Below, one piece after another: positions 14,403-22,597 of a stretch of DNA of 32,795 bases. Within the stretch, counting starts at the first letter, position 1. Each line of letters starts with the position of its first letter. The notes below the pieces were generated by a model that made no database searches, was not told the origin of the DNA, and saw only the letters and a list, made by a program, of their open reading frames with translations. This DNA is from Verrucomicrobiota bacterium. Its GTDB lineage: Bacteria; Verrucomicrobiota; Verrucomicrobiia; Chthoniobacterales; Chthoniobacteraceae. The DNA lies in NCBI GenBank assembly GCA_009885995.1, contig VFJQ01000145.1:1-32795 (forward strand), given 5' to 3'. Made by a program: the position numbers and the translations under genes.

Positions 14403-14480
14403 GGCTAGGAGCCTGTCGGACTGAGCTTGTGGCGTTGGCGGTGAGCCTCGCCACAAGCTCAGTCCGACAGGCTCCTAGCC
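14403..14480. mobile_element. MITE-like palindrome with ends resembling the insertion sequence at the right edge
   Basis: Perfect 32-base inverted arms (14403-14434 and 14449-14480) surround a 14-base loop. Both ends carry CTAG followed by GAGCCTGTCGGACT. The start of the insertion sequence at 32688 reads CTAGGAGTTTGTCGGGCT, which differs at only three of 18 positions. The element is too short to encode anything and ends one base before the ATG of the antitoxin gene, so it must affect that gene's leader. It is plausibly a non-autonomous element moved by the related transposase. Confidence 0.72.
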
Positions 14481-14481
14481 C

Positions 14482-14715
14482 ATGCCGACAGCGCTCGAAC
14501 AAGCCACCAAGGAAGCGATGGATCTTCCGCCGCGGCAGAGGCTGGCCCTTGCAGAGTTCCTGCTGGAGAGCGCGGAGGCCGCACCCGATCCCGAAGCGGA
14601 GGCGGCTTGGGATTCCGAGATCGGTGACCGCATCCGCGCCATCGACGAAGGGCGCGTGACCGGAGTGGCCTACGAGGACGTGATGCGTGCGGCGGAGCAG
14701 CGGTTGATGCCGTGA
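14482..14715 (+). CDS. Putative addiction module antitoxin (TIGR02574-like)
   Basis: This small acidic protein of 77 residues matches the addiction-module component family, whose hallmark is a short helix-rich sequence with LPPRQRLALAEFLLES near the N-terminus and an acidic WDSEIGDRIRAIDEG segment. It would bind and block the ParE/RelE-type toxin encoded next. The ATG at 14482 lies directly after a long palindrome, and the stop overlaps the toxin start by 4 bases (GTGA). The palindrome may provide autoregulation or simply be an insertion. Confidence 0.85.
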   Translation: MPTALEQATKEAMDLPPRQRLALAEFLLESAEAAPDPEAEAAWDSEIGDRIRAIDEGRVTGVAYEDVMRAAEQRLMP

Positions 14716-15014
14716 CCATCCGCTTTGTGGAGGAGGCTCGGCGCGAGTTTCTCGATGCGATCTCCTACTACGAAGAAGCTCGTGCCGGACTGGGCCGGCG
14801 CTGCAAGGACGAGGTGGATCGGTGCGTTTTGTGGGTTGCCGATCACCCTGAACTCTACCGTCTCCGACCGGGCGCGTATCGCCGTATCAACCTTCGAGTG
14901 TTCCCTTACTACATCCCTTACGTGGTCAGGGGAGAGACTCTCTGGGTTCTCGCTGTGGCTCATGCCAGCCGCAAGCCGCTCTACTGGATCTCCCGCCGCA
15001 ACGAAGTCGCTTAG
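14712..15014 (+). CDS. ParE/RelE-family toxin
   Basis: This is a 100-residue toxin of the ParE/RelE superfamily. The GTG at 14712 is chosen because it gives the family start TIRFVEEARREFLDAISYYE and a coupling overlap with the antitoxin. Family features are the two N-terminal helices (GLGRRCKDEVDRCVLWV), PELYRLRPGAYRRINL, FPYYIPYVV and the final strand VLAVAHASRKPLYW. ParE proteins poison gyrase, whereas RelE proteins cut mRNA; sequence alone does not settle which. The reading frame is intact, unlike the neighbouring HEPN toxin. Confidence 0.87.
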   Translation: MTIRFVEEARREFLDAISYYEEARAGLGRRCKDEVDRCVLWVADHPELYRLRPGAYRRINLRVFPYYIPYVVRGETLWVLAVAHASRKPLYWISRRNEVA

Positions 15015-15119
15015 CGATATTCGCCATGCTCGACAGGGGGCAGGCGGGGCGGCGGTTGGGGGCCGCCAAATTTCTTGCCGCGTCGGTCTTCGCCCCTACG
15101 ATGCGCGCCCTCTTTGCCC

Positions 15120-16136
15120 ATGACAGTCCTTCGCACTCTGCTCAACTCCGCTCTGTTCTGCGCGGTGCTGTCGGGGTCGTGCTGGGCGATCCGGGAGGCG
15201 CTGCCTTTTCCGAAGGTGCTCGGGGTTTACCAGAAGTGGCTCTACTTCCAGCAGCACAAGGATGAGTTCGATGCGGTCTTCATTGGGTCGTCGCGGGTGT
15301 ATCACGGGGTGATCCCGCCGCAGTTCGATGCGCGGGTGAAGGCGGCGACGGGGCGGACGCTGCGGACGTTTAACTTCGCCTACGATGCGATGTGGCCGCC
15401 GGAGAGTCTCTACATGACACGGCAGATCCTCGCGATGAAGCCGGCGAAGTTGCGCTGGGTTTTCATCGAGTGCCTGGACATCTACGCGGACCTGGACCCC
15501 TCGGTGCGCGATACGCGGCGGACGGCTTACTGGCACGATGTGCGGCACACGGCGATGGCGCTGGCGGCGGTGCGGGATCAGAAATTCAAGCCGCTCGACA
15601 AGTGGGATCTCTCGATGACGCACAGCGCGATCCTGCTGCGCAACTGGACGAGTCAGGGGCGCGGGGCGGAGTGGCTCTCGTATGAGACGGGGGTGGAGCG
15701 GCGGAAGAAGGACTCGCGCTGGGAGCCGCCGGACGCGTGGAAGAACGATGCGGGGTATCAGCCCGAGGATGAGGCGCCGCTGGCGGGCGCGGAGTTACAG
15801 CGGTTCACGGCGGCGGTGGAGGCGCGGCGGAAAAGCTTCCCGCCCGCACCGATGCTGCCGTCGCTGCGCAAAGCTTTCGCGGAGATCCTCGCCGAGATCC
15901 GCGCGGCGGGGATCGAGCCGATCGTGATGGTGACGCCGACGGTGCTGCCGCGGGAGAATTTCGACGGCTTCCCGCCGGGGGTGGCGGTGTGGCGGTATCA
16001 CAACCCGAACGGATACCCGGCGCTATATGACCCGGTGAACCGGCACGATTTCACCCACCTCAATCACGCGGGTGCGCAGATTTTCACCGAACTGCTTGCG
16101 ACGCGCTTTGCCACGATGCTGAACGAGAAGCCATGA
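15120..16136 (+). CDS. SGNH hydrolase-like protein of an acetylation operon (first copy)
   Basis: This 338-residue protein begins with a hydrophobic segment (about residues 6-23) that fits a signal peptide or anchor, using the ATG at 15120. It has SGNH-like features: a block-I-like FIGSSRVYHGV (residues 54-64) with the potential nucleophile serine, and a C-terminal D310-F-T-H313-L-N block like the DxxH of SGNH esterases. In alginate and cellulose acetylation, proteins of this fold (AlgJ, AlgX) hand acetyl groups to the polymer in the periplasm. It overlaps the second copy by 4 bases and is followed by an AlgI-like gene, which supports such a role. It could also be purely structural. Confidence 0.78.
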   Translation: MTVLRTLLNSALFCAVLSGSCWAIREALPFPKVLGVYQKWLYFQQHKDEFDAVFIGSSRVYHGVIPPQFDARVKAATGRTLRTFNFAYDAMWPPESLYMTRQILAMKPAKLRWVFIECLDIYADLDPSVRDTRRTAYWHDVRHTAMALAAVRDQKFKPLDKWDLSMTHSAILLRNWTSQGRGAEWLSYETGVERRKKDSRWEPPDAWKNDAGYQPEDEAPLAGAELQRFTAAVEARRKSFPPAPMLPSLRKAFAEILAEIRAAGIEPIVMVTPTVLPRENFDGFPPGVAVWRYHNPNGYPALYDPVNRHDFTHLNHAGAQIFTELLATRFATMLNEKP

Positions 16137-17188
16137 TGCGTTTTATTCGTCCCGCCATTCTGACGCTGATCTTTTTTGCCGCGCTGACTCTCGTCGCAGG
16201 GAGGATCAATCGCAGCGATCCCTTTGGCGAGGTGCCGCTCCTGCGCGACAAGTGGGCCTACTGGCAGGAGAACAAGGAGGAGTTCGACACGGTTTTCATC
16301 GGCACGAGCCGCGTGATTCGCGGGGTGATGCCGTCGGTGTTCGATCGAATGACCGCGGAGGCGGGGGTGCCGACGCGCTCATACAATTTCGGGCTCGATG
16401 GAATGTTCCCGCCCGAGGACGCGTATGTGACCGAGCACTTGCTGCGTGATCCGCCGAAGAAGCTGCGCTGGGTCTTCATCGAGATGGGTGTGTTCCTTGG
16501 CGATTTCGACGGCCGTCCGGCGAAGAGCGTCCGCAGCATCTACTGGCACGACTGGCCGCGGACGTGGCTGACCTTCCGCAACGCGCTGTGGCCGAAGAAA
16601 CGCGCCGTGAAATGGAAGAGGTGGTTCGAGCAGAAGGAGGACGGTCCGTCCGCGATGTCGATCGCGATGACGCACCTGGAGATTTTCGTGATCCACTCGC
16701 TGAACATCGGACGGGGATCGACCAAGTGGAGCCGCGTGGCGCTGATGAGGCCGATCAAGCAAGAGGACTTCGGTGTGCAGCAGGATGGCTTCCTGCCCAT
16801 CCCGGGCGATGGGATCATGCGCGGTGAAATGCTCGCTCGTTACGAGAAGGAATTGGCGGAGCGGCGGACGACGCCGGCCCGCGTCGTGCCGCTGCGGCCA
16901 TATTCGCAGGAGAGTTTCGACCGGATGCTGGGGCTCGCGGAAAAGGCAGGAGCGCGCGTGATCTTCCTCGGCGCGCCGACGACCGGTGAAATGAGCGGCC
17001 ACCCGAGCCAGGAGCCGGAGGTGCCCGTCTTCGATTATCGTGATCTCAAAATGTATCCCGAGTTGTTCGAGAAGGACGCTCGCACCGACACCGCGCACAT
17101 GAGCCCGAAGGGAGCCGAGCTTTTCACGCGCCGAATCGCGGAAGACTTCATCAAAGTCGCCAAGTCTCAACCCACCACCAAACGCTAG
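16133..17188 (+). CDS. SGNH hydrolase-like protein of an acetylation operon (second copy)
   Basis: This is a paralogue of the preceding protein (351 residues), starting in an ATGA overlap. It shares the layout: N-terminal hydrophobic helix (about 7-23), FIGTSRVIRGVMPS (residues 55-68), the pattern KLRWVFIEMGVFLGDFD in the same place as KLRWVFIECLDIYADLD in the first copy, and a C-terminal D319-T-A-H322-M-S block. The tandem copies have diverged strongly in the middle, which suggests different substrates or a division into catalytic and helper subunits. It abuts the MBOAT gene with no gap. Confidence 0.78.
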   Translation: MMRFIRPAILTLIFFAALTLVAGRINRSDPFGEVPLLRDKWAYWQENKEEFDTVFIGTSRVIRGVMPSVFDRMTAEAGVPTRSYNFGLDGMFPPEDAYVTEHLLRDPPKKLRWVFIEMGVFLGDFDGRPAKSVRSIYWHDWPRTWLTFRNALWPKKRAVKWKRWFEQKEDGPSAMSIAMTHLEIFVIHSLNIGRGSTKWSRVALMRPIKQEDFGVQQDGFLPIPGDGIMRGEMLARYEKELAERRTTPARVVPLRPYSQESFDRMLGLAEKAGARVIFLGAPTTGEMSGHPSQEPEVPVFDYRDLKMYPELFEKDARTDTAHMSPKGAELFTRRIAEDFIKVAKSQPTTKR

Positions 17189-18727
17189 ATGCTCTTCGTC
17201 CAGCTCCGCTTCGTTATCTTCTTCCTCATCGTCCTCGCGGTGCACTGGAGCCTGCGCGGGAATACCACGCGCAAGGTCTGGCTGCTCATCGCGTCGCATT
17301 TCTTCTACGCGTGTCTATTCCTCGGCGGGCCGGATAGCGCGTCGGCGGATCAGTTTCCGCCGCTCACGTTTTACGAGGCGCTGAGTTCGGGCAAGGCGCT
17401 GCCGGTCGGCTGGTGGTTCCCGATCGTGCTGTGGGCGAGCACGATCATGGATTACGCCGTCGGCCTCGGCATCGGGCGCTCGGAGGAGGAGTGGAAGCGG
17501 CGCGCGTGGCTCTTTGCCTCGCTGTGCGCCAACCTCGGCGTGCTCGGCTTTTTCAAATACGCCAACTTCTGCCTCGATTCGATCCACACGACGCTCGCGT
17601 GGTTCGGCTTGCACACGAACAAGGCGACGCTCGCGATCTTCCTGCCCTACGGCATCAGCTTCTACACGTTCCAGTCGATGAGCTATTCGATCGACGTGTA
17701 TCGCCGCCGCCTCGCGCCGGTGACGAGCTTCCTCGATCTCGCGTTCTTCATCTCGTTCTTCCCGCAACTCGTCGCCGGCCCGATCGTCCGTGCGATGACC
17801 TTTCTCCCGCAGGTCTTTGAGAAGCGAGTGTGGGCAAATGTCGATGTGCGCGCGTGCCTCACGCTATTCTTCATCGGCTTCGTGAAGAAGGCGTGCATCT
17901 CCGAGAACGTCGCGCCGGTTGCCGATGCTTTCTTCTCCGACCCGACGCGATACGGAGTCACCGCCACGTTCATCGGCGTGTTCTTCTACGCCGTGCAGAT
18001 CTACTGCGACTTCAGCGGCTACTCGGACATGGCGAGCGCGAGCGCGCGTCTGCTCGGCTATGAGCTCACGCTCAACTTCGACTTCCCGTATTTCTCGAAG
18101 AACATCACGGAGTTCTGGCGCAAGTGGCACGTCTCGCTGTCCACGTGGCTGCGCGACTATCTCTACATTCCGCTCGGCGGCAGCCGCGGCTCGAAATTCT
18201 TCACCTATCGCAATCTCATGCTCACGATGCTGCTCGGTGGCCTCTGGCATGGCGCGTCGTGGACCTTCGTGATCTGGGGGGGGCTGCACGGCTTCGCGCT
18301 GATCGTTCACAAGGAATACGAGCGCTTTGCCGACAAGGCCGGCGCGTGGTTTCAAAAGGCGCGGGCGTATCTCGGCCCGGTGCTCTGCTTTTACTGGATA
18401 TGCATCACGTGGATCTTTTTCCGCGCTCAACCAGTGATCGAGGCGAAGACGAAAATTGTGAAGATGAGTGGCTTCGAGAGCGCGGGCACGGTGCTGAAGT
18501 CGTTCGTGCTCTTCCAAAAGAACGGCGAGAAGAACTTCGACAGCGCGTGCCTGTGGCTATTTGCCGGCATGGTCCTCATCCACTGGCTCGCGTCGCGGAA
18601 GGCGTTCGCGACGTGGTGGCGCCGCATCCCGGACTGGCTCTACGCCGCGCTGCTCGGTGTCGGCATGGCGGCCGCGCTCTACTTCGTGCCGCAGCACTAC
18701 AAGGCGTTCATCTACTTCCAGTTCTAG
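17189..18727 (+). CDS. AlgI-like MBOAT O-acyltransferase
   Basis: This multi-pass membrane protein of 512 residues belongs to the MBOAT family and looks like AlgI, which moves acetyl groups across the membrane for polysaccharide O-acetylation. Conserved blocks are FLPYGISFYTFQSMSYSIDV, QIYCDFSGYSDMA, FWRKWHVSLSTWLRDYLYIP with H314, and GGLWHGASW with the essential histidine H354. Many hydrophobic helices run through the length. The ATG follows the stop of the second SGNH-like gene directly. Its stop codon TAG (18725-18727) shares the CTAG palindrome with the stop of the convergent kbl gene. The polymer that is modified is not encoded here. Confidence 0.93.
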   Translation: MLFVQLRFVIFFLIVLAVHWSLRGNTTRKVWLLIASHFFYACLFLGGPDSASADQFPPLTFYEALSSGKALPVGWWFPIVLWASTIMDYAVGLGIGRSEEEWKRRAWLFASLCANLGVLGFFKYANFCLDSIHTTLAWFGLHTNKATLAIFLPYGISFYTFQSMSYSIDVYRRRLAPVTSFLDLAFFISFFPQLVAGPIVRAMTFLPQVFEKRVWANVDVRACLTLFFIGFVKKACISENVAPVADAFFSDPTRYGVTATFIGVFFYAVQIYCDFSGYSDMASASARLLGYELTLNFDFPYFSKNITEFWRKWHVSLSTWLRDYLYIPLGGSRGSKFFTYRNLMLTMLLGGLWHGASWTFVIWGGLHGFALIVHKEYERFADKAGAWFQKARAYLGPVLCFYWICITWIFFRAQPVIEAKTKIVKMSGFESAGTVLKSFVLFQKNGEKNFDSACLWLFAGMVLIHWLASRKAFATWWRRIPDWLYAALLGVGMAAALYFVPQHYKAFIYFQF

Positions 18728-19914
18728 GAAAGGCCGAGGTCGCTTTTGACCTTCGCGAACCTCTCGATCGCAAACGCGAGGTCATCGCGCGAATGCGCGG
18801 CGCTGAGCTGGCAGCGGATGCGCGCCTTGCCCTGCGGCACCACGGGATAGCTGAAGCCGACGACATACACGCCCTCCGCGAGCATCGCGTCGGCGAATCG
18901 ACCGGCCAGCGCTGCGTCGCCGAGCATGATCGGGACGATCGGATGCTCGCCGGGCAGCAGCGCGAACCCGGCGAGTGTCATCTCCTCGCGGAAGAACGCG
19001 GTGTTCGCCGCGAGCTGATCGCGCAGCGCGGTCGAGGCGCTGAGCTGGTCGAGCACCTTCAGCGTCGCCGCGGCGATCGTGGGGCAGAGCGTGTTTGAAA
19101 AGAGATAGGGCCGCGAGCGCTGGCGGAGGTATTCCACGATCTCACGCCGCGCGCTCGTGTAGCCGCCGCTCGCGCCGCCGAGCGCCTTGCCGAGTGTGCC
19201 GGTGATGATGTCGATGCGGCCCAGCACGCCGCAGTGCTCGTGGGTGCCGCGTCCGTGCGCACCCATGAACCCGACGGCGTGCGAATCATCCACCATCACG
19301 AGCGCATTGTGGCGGTCGGCGAGGTCGCAGATCGCGCGCAGATTCGCGATGAATCCATCCATCGAGAACACACCGTCCGTCGCGATAAGCCGGAACCGCG
19401 CACCGCTGGCCTCGCGCAGTTTCGCTTCGAGATCGCCCATGTCGTTGTTTCGATAGCGAAAGCGCTGGGCTTTGCAGAGCCGCACGCCGTCGATAATCGA
19501 CGCGTGATTCAACTCGTCGGAAATGATCGCGTCCTCCGGCCCGAGCAGGGTCTCGAAGAGCCCGCCGTTCGCGTCGAAGCACGACGAGTAGAGAATCGTG
19601 TCGTCGGTGCCGAGGAACTCGCTGAGCTGCGCTTCGAGCTGCCTATGCACGCTCTGCGTTCCGCAGATGAACCGCACACTCGCCAGTCCGTAGCCCCAGC
19701 GATCCAGCGCCTCGTGCGCCGCCGCCCTCACATCCGGATGTTGCGCGAGACCGAGGTAATTGTTCGCGCAGAGGTTCAGCACTTCGCGTCCATCGGCGAG
19801 GCGGATGCGGACGCCCTGTGGGGACCCGATCAGCCGCTCGCCTTTGTAAGTGCCCGCCGAGCGGATCGCGGCGAGTTGCGAGTCGAGGTGGCTTTGGAAT
19901 GCGGTGGGCATCAT
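18724..19914 (-). CDS. kbl: Glycine C-acetyltransferase (2-amino-3-ketobutyrate CoA ligase)
   Basis: This PLP enzyme of 396 residues splits 2-amino-3-oxobutyrate with CoA to glycine and acetyl-CoA, the second step of threonine breakdown. The alpha-oxoamine synthase hallmarks are present: NNYLGLAQHP, YSSCFDANGGLFE, SDELNHASIIDGVR, VMVDDSHAVGF and TGTLGKALGG with the Schiff-base lysine K243 (K244 in E. coli Kbl). The length matches Kbl (398 in E. coli), and the tdh gene in the same operon supports this over related KAS-type synthases. Start: ATG at 19914, with a second ATG immediately after. It is the last gene of the minus-strand operon. Confidence 0.95.
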   Translation of the reverse strand: MMPTAFQSHLDSQLAAIRSAGTYKGERLIGSPQGVRIRLADGREVLNLCANNYLGLAQHPDVRAAAHEALDRWGYGLASVRFICGTQSVHRQLEAQLSEFLGTDDTILYSSCFDANGGLFETLLGPEDAIISDELNHASIIDGVRLCKAQRFRYRNNDMGDLEAKLREASGARFRLIATDGVFSMDGFIANLRAICDLADRHNALVMVDDSHAVGFMGAHGRGTHEHCGVLGRIDIITGTLGKALGGASGGYTSARREIVEYLRQRSRPYLFSNTLCPTIAAATLKVLDQLSASTALRDQLAANTAFFREEMTLAGFALLPGEHPIVPIMLGDAALAGRFADAMLAEGVYVVGFSYPVVPQGKARIRCQLSAAHSRDDLAFAIERFAKVKSDLGLS

Positions 19915-19918
19915 GGCG

Positions 19919-20539
19919 TCAGCGTGGGTTGAAGACAGGGAGCGAAAGCTTCCACCGCATCGCGGCGAAGCGCAGGGCGAGCACGGTGCCGGAGCCGAGC
20001 AGCATGGCCACATCTTCGCCGAGCGGGCCGATGGTCAGCACGAAGACGGTGGCGCCGGCGATGGCAGCGGTGGCGTAGAGGCGGATCTCCGGTTGGAAAA
20101 CGAGCGGCACTTCGCCGGTGAGCACATCGCGCACGATCCCCCCGGCGACGCCCGTGACGACGCCGAGCAGCACGGCCACCGGCGGCGTCACGGCGAAGGC
20201 GAGGCCTTTGCGCGCGCCGATGATAGCAAAGAGCGCGAGTGCGAATGCGTCGGCGACGATGAGCGCGCGTTCCGGCAGTCGCACCGCACCCGCGATGAAG
20301 AACGTGAGCAGTGCGGTGAACGTTGCATTCATCAGCAAGCCAGGCCCGCGGAGCCACGCGACCGGCGTATCGCCCACGAGCAGATCGCGCGCAGTGCCGC
20401 CGCCGAATGCGGTGACGAGCGCGAGCACGAGGACGCCGAAGAGATCGATGCGCTTGCCCTTTGCCGCGAGGACGCCGGAGATCGCGGATACGGCGATGCC
20501 GGCGTGCTCCAGCACTGCGGGGAGAGCGAGCGCATTCAC
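19919..20539 (-). CDS. UPF0126 / TRIC-type membrane protein, candidate glycine transporter
   Basis: This 206-residue membrane protein carries the two-repeat UPF0126 domain (PF03458, also called the glycine transporter family; structurally TRIC-like channels). The repeats show as GGGTARDLLVGDTP in the first half and AGGIVRDVLTGEVP in the second, each followed by hydrophobic helices; about seven membrane segments are expected. The GTG start at 20539 overlaps the upstream stop (GTGA). Its place between tdh and kbl, which make glycine, fits a glycine channel; bacterial members have been linked to glycine transport by mutant fitness data, as I recall. The role here is inferred. Confidence 0.87.
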   Translation of the reverse strand: MNALALPAVLEHAGIAVSAISGVLAAKGKRIDLFGVLVLALVTAFGGGTARDLLVGDTPVAWLRGPGLLMNATFTALLTFFIAGAVRLPERALIVADAFALALFAIIGARKGLAFAVTPPVAVLLGVVTGVAGGIVRDVLTGEVPLVFQPEIRLYATAAIAGATVFVLTIGPLGEDVAMLLGSGTVLALRFAAMRWKLSLPVFNPR

Positions 20540-22596
20540 GGCTTGAAGTCTGGCGGCGTGCTGGTCACCGGGCGCACAAGCCGTTCGCCGAACTGCGTGA
20601 AGCCCGGACCGAAGCCGCCATGCGAGAGGAAAAACAATCCGCGCTCGATCCCCATGAACCGGTCGAGTCGGTCTGCCTTGCCCGTGCCGTCGTGGCTGAA
20701 GCTCGCCTCGGTGATCTCGCGCCACTCGCCGCCGCCCGTGCGAATCCACTGCGGGCCGAAGAGCGCCTTGCGCCGGAGATGACCGTTCTGTCCGGCGAAG
20801 TTTTCGCTGAACGAATACAGCCCGCGCAGCGCCTTGCCGTCCTTCGGTGCGCGGAAACTCGCGATCAATTTCCACGCCTTGTCTTCGGCATGAAACCAAT
20901 AGCCGGTGTAGTCCGTATGCGTGCCGTCCGGCTTCGCGGTGACGACGAAGCGCTGCGCCTCGCCGGTCTTCCACGGGAAGACCAGATGCGAATGACCGCC
21001 GGTGCCTTCGCCGCCAAAGACGCTCGCTTCGACGCCGTCGCCCTTCGCGAGAAGCTGCACATGATTTTCCGCCGCCACCTCCGTGCGCGTGTTCGCGTTT
21101 CGGCCCGAGCCTGCATCCCACACCGAGAAAATGATGCGTCGCTCGGTGAGCGAGTTCACCTGCATGCCGAAGTAGCCGCGCGCGAATCCGCACGCCATGT
21201 AGTAAGTCCACAGCGGCTCATCGATGCCGGTCGCCTCATTGTAGAAGGCGGTGACTTCCGCGTCCTTCGGCAACGGATACATGAGGTGGACGCTCGCGGC
21301 ATTGCGGCGCGGCTCGAGATTGAAGTGCGCGCCTTCGATCGCAGGTCCGTTTAGCACGAGCGCCGCGATTTCGCCCGCGGGCTTCGACGCGCTGAGCGTG
21401 AAGCGCACGTAACCCGGCTCGACATCGAAGCTGCCGAACTTCGCTTCGTTCCCGCTCACCACCGCTTCGCGCGATTGCGCGCCGACGGTCAGCTTGAACT
21501 CCGCGCCTTCCGCCGCCCGCACGGACACGGCGGCGTCGAGTTTTCCCGCGGTCTTGATCTCGCCGAACCACGACACGGTGAGCGACGGATTCGTCCAGCC
21601 GGCGATATCATCTTTGGTCACGTTCGCGCCGTTCGCATCGGGATCGAGATACGCGGTAAACGCGGGCACGCGCAGCCGGGCGCGAGCAGCGGCGTCGAGG
21701 GCGTGGCGGCGCTGCGCTTCGTCGCGCTTGAAGATCGAGCCGAGTTCCACCGTGCAGTTCTCGCCGCTGGCCTTAACCCACGCGCAATCCGGCGAGCCGG
21801 TCGGCTTCTTGTCCGGGTAAAACGCGTGGACTTTTTTCGCCTCCGGCTTGCGCCCGTTCAGCCGCGGCCAGCCGAAAGTGACGTTCACTTTCGGGATGCC
21901 GGACCGCGGAAGGGGCGCGGTGGCATACACCTCCACGAAGGCGCTGTGCCGAGGCGCATAGGTGAAGTCGGAGCCCTCGAAGCGCAGCCGCCCGACATCG
22001 GTCGTCGTCCCGTTCGGTCCCTTCACGTGGCAGAGAAACCACGAATAGGTCTTCCCATCCGCGACCTCCTCGCGGTCTTTCGCCACGCGATAGGTCCACA
22101 TGCCTTTCGTCCACGTGAGCGGCCGGCGCACGCTGGCGAATTCCCCTTCGTAGCCCGCCGTCTCGCACAGTCCGCCCGGCTCCATACGCAGGTCGGCGGC
22201 AGAGAGACTGGTCTTTTTGTCGTGCGACCAGCGGGAGAAGATCGCGCCTTGGCCGCGATGCACGCGCTCCTGCTTCTCGGGCGACTCCCAGCCGTTGATG
22301 TTCGTCTGCAGGCCACCATAGAACTGCAAGCCATTGATCAGCGCCGAGCCGACGGGCGAGACGTAGAGATTATAAGTCGAGGGCACGTCGCGATCGATCG
22401 TGATGTCCATCTCGAGCGATTCGAAGTGCTCGATCGGTTGAGTGAACTCCCACCAGATGTTCGCCGTGTGCCATGGGTAAGCGGGCAGCGTGACGCCCGC
22501 GATGCGCGCCATTTCTTCTGGCGAAGGCTGCGCGCACTCGTCGGCGGCGACGGCGGAGAGGACGAATGAGACGAAGGGGAGCAATGAAGTGCGCAT
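20536..22596 (-). CDS. Secreted DUF3472/DUF5077 protein with two DUF3472-like halves
   Basis: This 686-residue protein has a short signal peptide (about residues 1-18). The C-terminal half has a DUF5077-like beta domain (about 340-430; GSFDVEPGYVRFTLSA) followed by a DUF3472 domain (about 440-670) with YYMACGFARGYFGMQVNS and RRIIFSVWDAG. The N-terminal half (about 45-270) repeats the same plan (WEFTQPIEHFESLEMDITI, YNLYVSP, FYGGLQTNI, SRWSHD), so the protein seems to hold two copies of this fold. DUF3472 has no established reaction; such proteins are exported and often near carbohydrate-related genes. Here it sits one base after tdh and overlaps the UPF0126 gene, an unexpected operon partner for threonine breakdown. 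Confidence 0.85.
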   Translation of the reverse strand: MRTSLLPFVSFVLSAVAADECAQPSPEEMARIAGVTLPAYPWHTANIWWEFTQPIEHFESLEMDITIDRDVPSTYNLYVSPVGSALINGLQFYGGLQTNINGWESPEKQERVHRGQGAIFSRWSHDKKTSLSAADLRMEPGGLCETAGYEGEFASVRRPLTWTKGMWTYRVAKDREEVADGKTYSWFLCHVKGPNGTTTDVGRLRFEGSDFTYAPRHSAFVEVYATAPLPRSGIPKVNVTFGWPRLNGRKPEAKKVHAFYPDKKPTGSPDCAWVKASGENCTVELGSIFKRDEAQRRHALDAAARARLRVPAFTAYLDPDANGANVTKDDIAGWTNPSLTVSWFGEIKTAGKLDAAVSVRAAEGAEFKLTVGAQSREAVVSGNEAKFGSFDVEPGYVRFTLSASKPAGEIAALVLNGPAIEGAHFNLEPRRNAASVHLMYPLPKDAEVTAFYNEATGIDEPLWTYYMACGFARGYFGMQVNSLTERRIIFSVWDAGSGRNANTRTEVAAENHVQLLAKGDGVEASVFGGEGTGGHSHLVFPWKTGEAQRFVVTAKPDGTHTDYTGYWFHAEDKAWKLIASFRAPKDGKALRGLYSFSENFAGQNGHLRRKALFGPQWIRTGGGEWREITEASFSHDGTGKADRLDRFMGIERGLFFLSHGGFGPGFTQFGERLVRPVTSTPPDFKP

Positions 22597-22597
22597 G

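Larger units (their letters stand above)
13977..14481. other. Gene-free stretch made largely of inverted repeats
   Basis: About 500 bases lie between the HEPN remnant and the ParE-type antitoxin. I see no gene. The right-hand part is packed with three secondary-structure elements (14177-14301, 14336-14389 and 14403-14480). The left part (13977-14160) shows only short local complementarity. Confidence 0.6.

Noticed and set aside
13977..14481. CRISPR-like array among the many inverted repeats
   Set aside because: The repeats are inverted pairs with differing sequence; there are no regularly spaced direct repeats and no cas genes.
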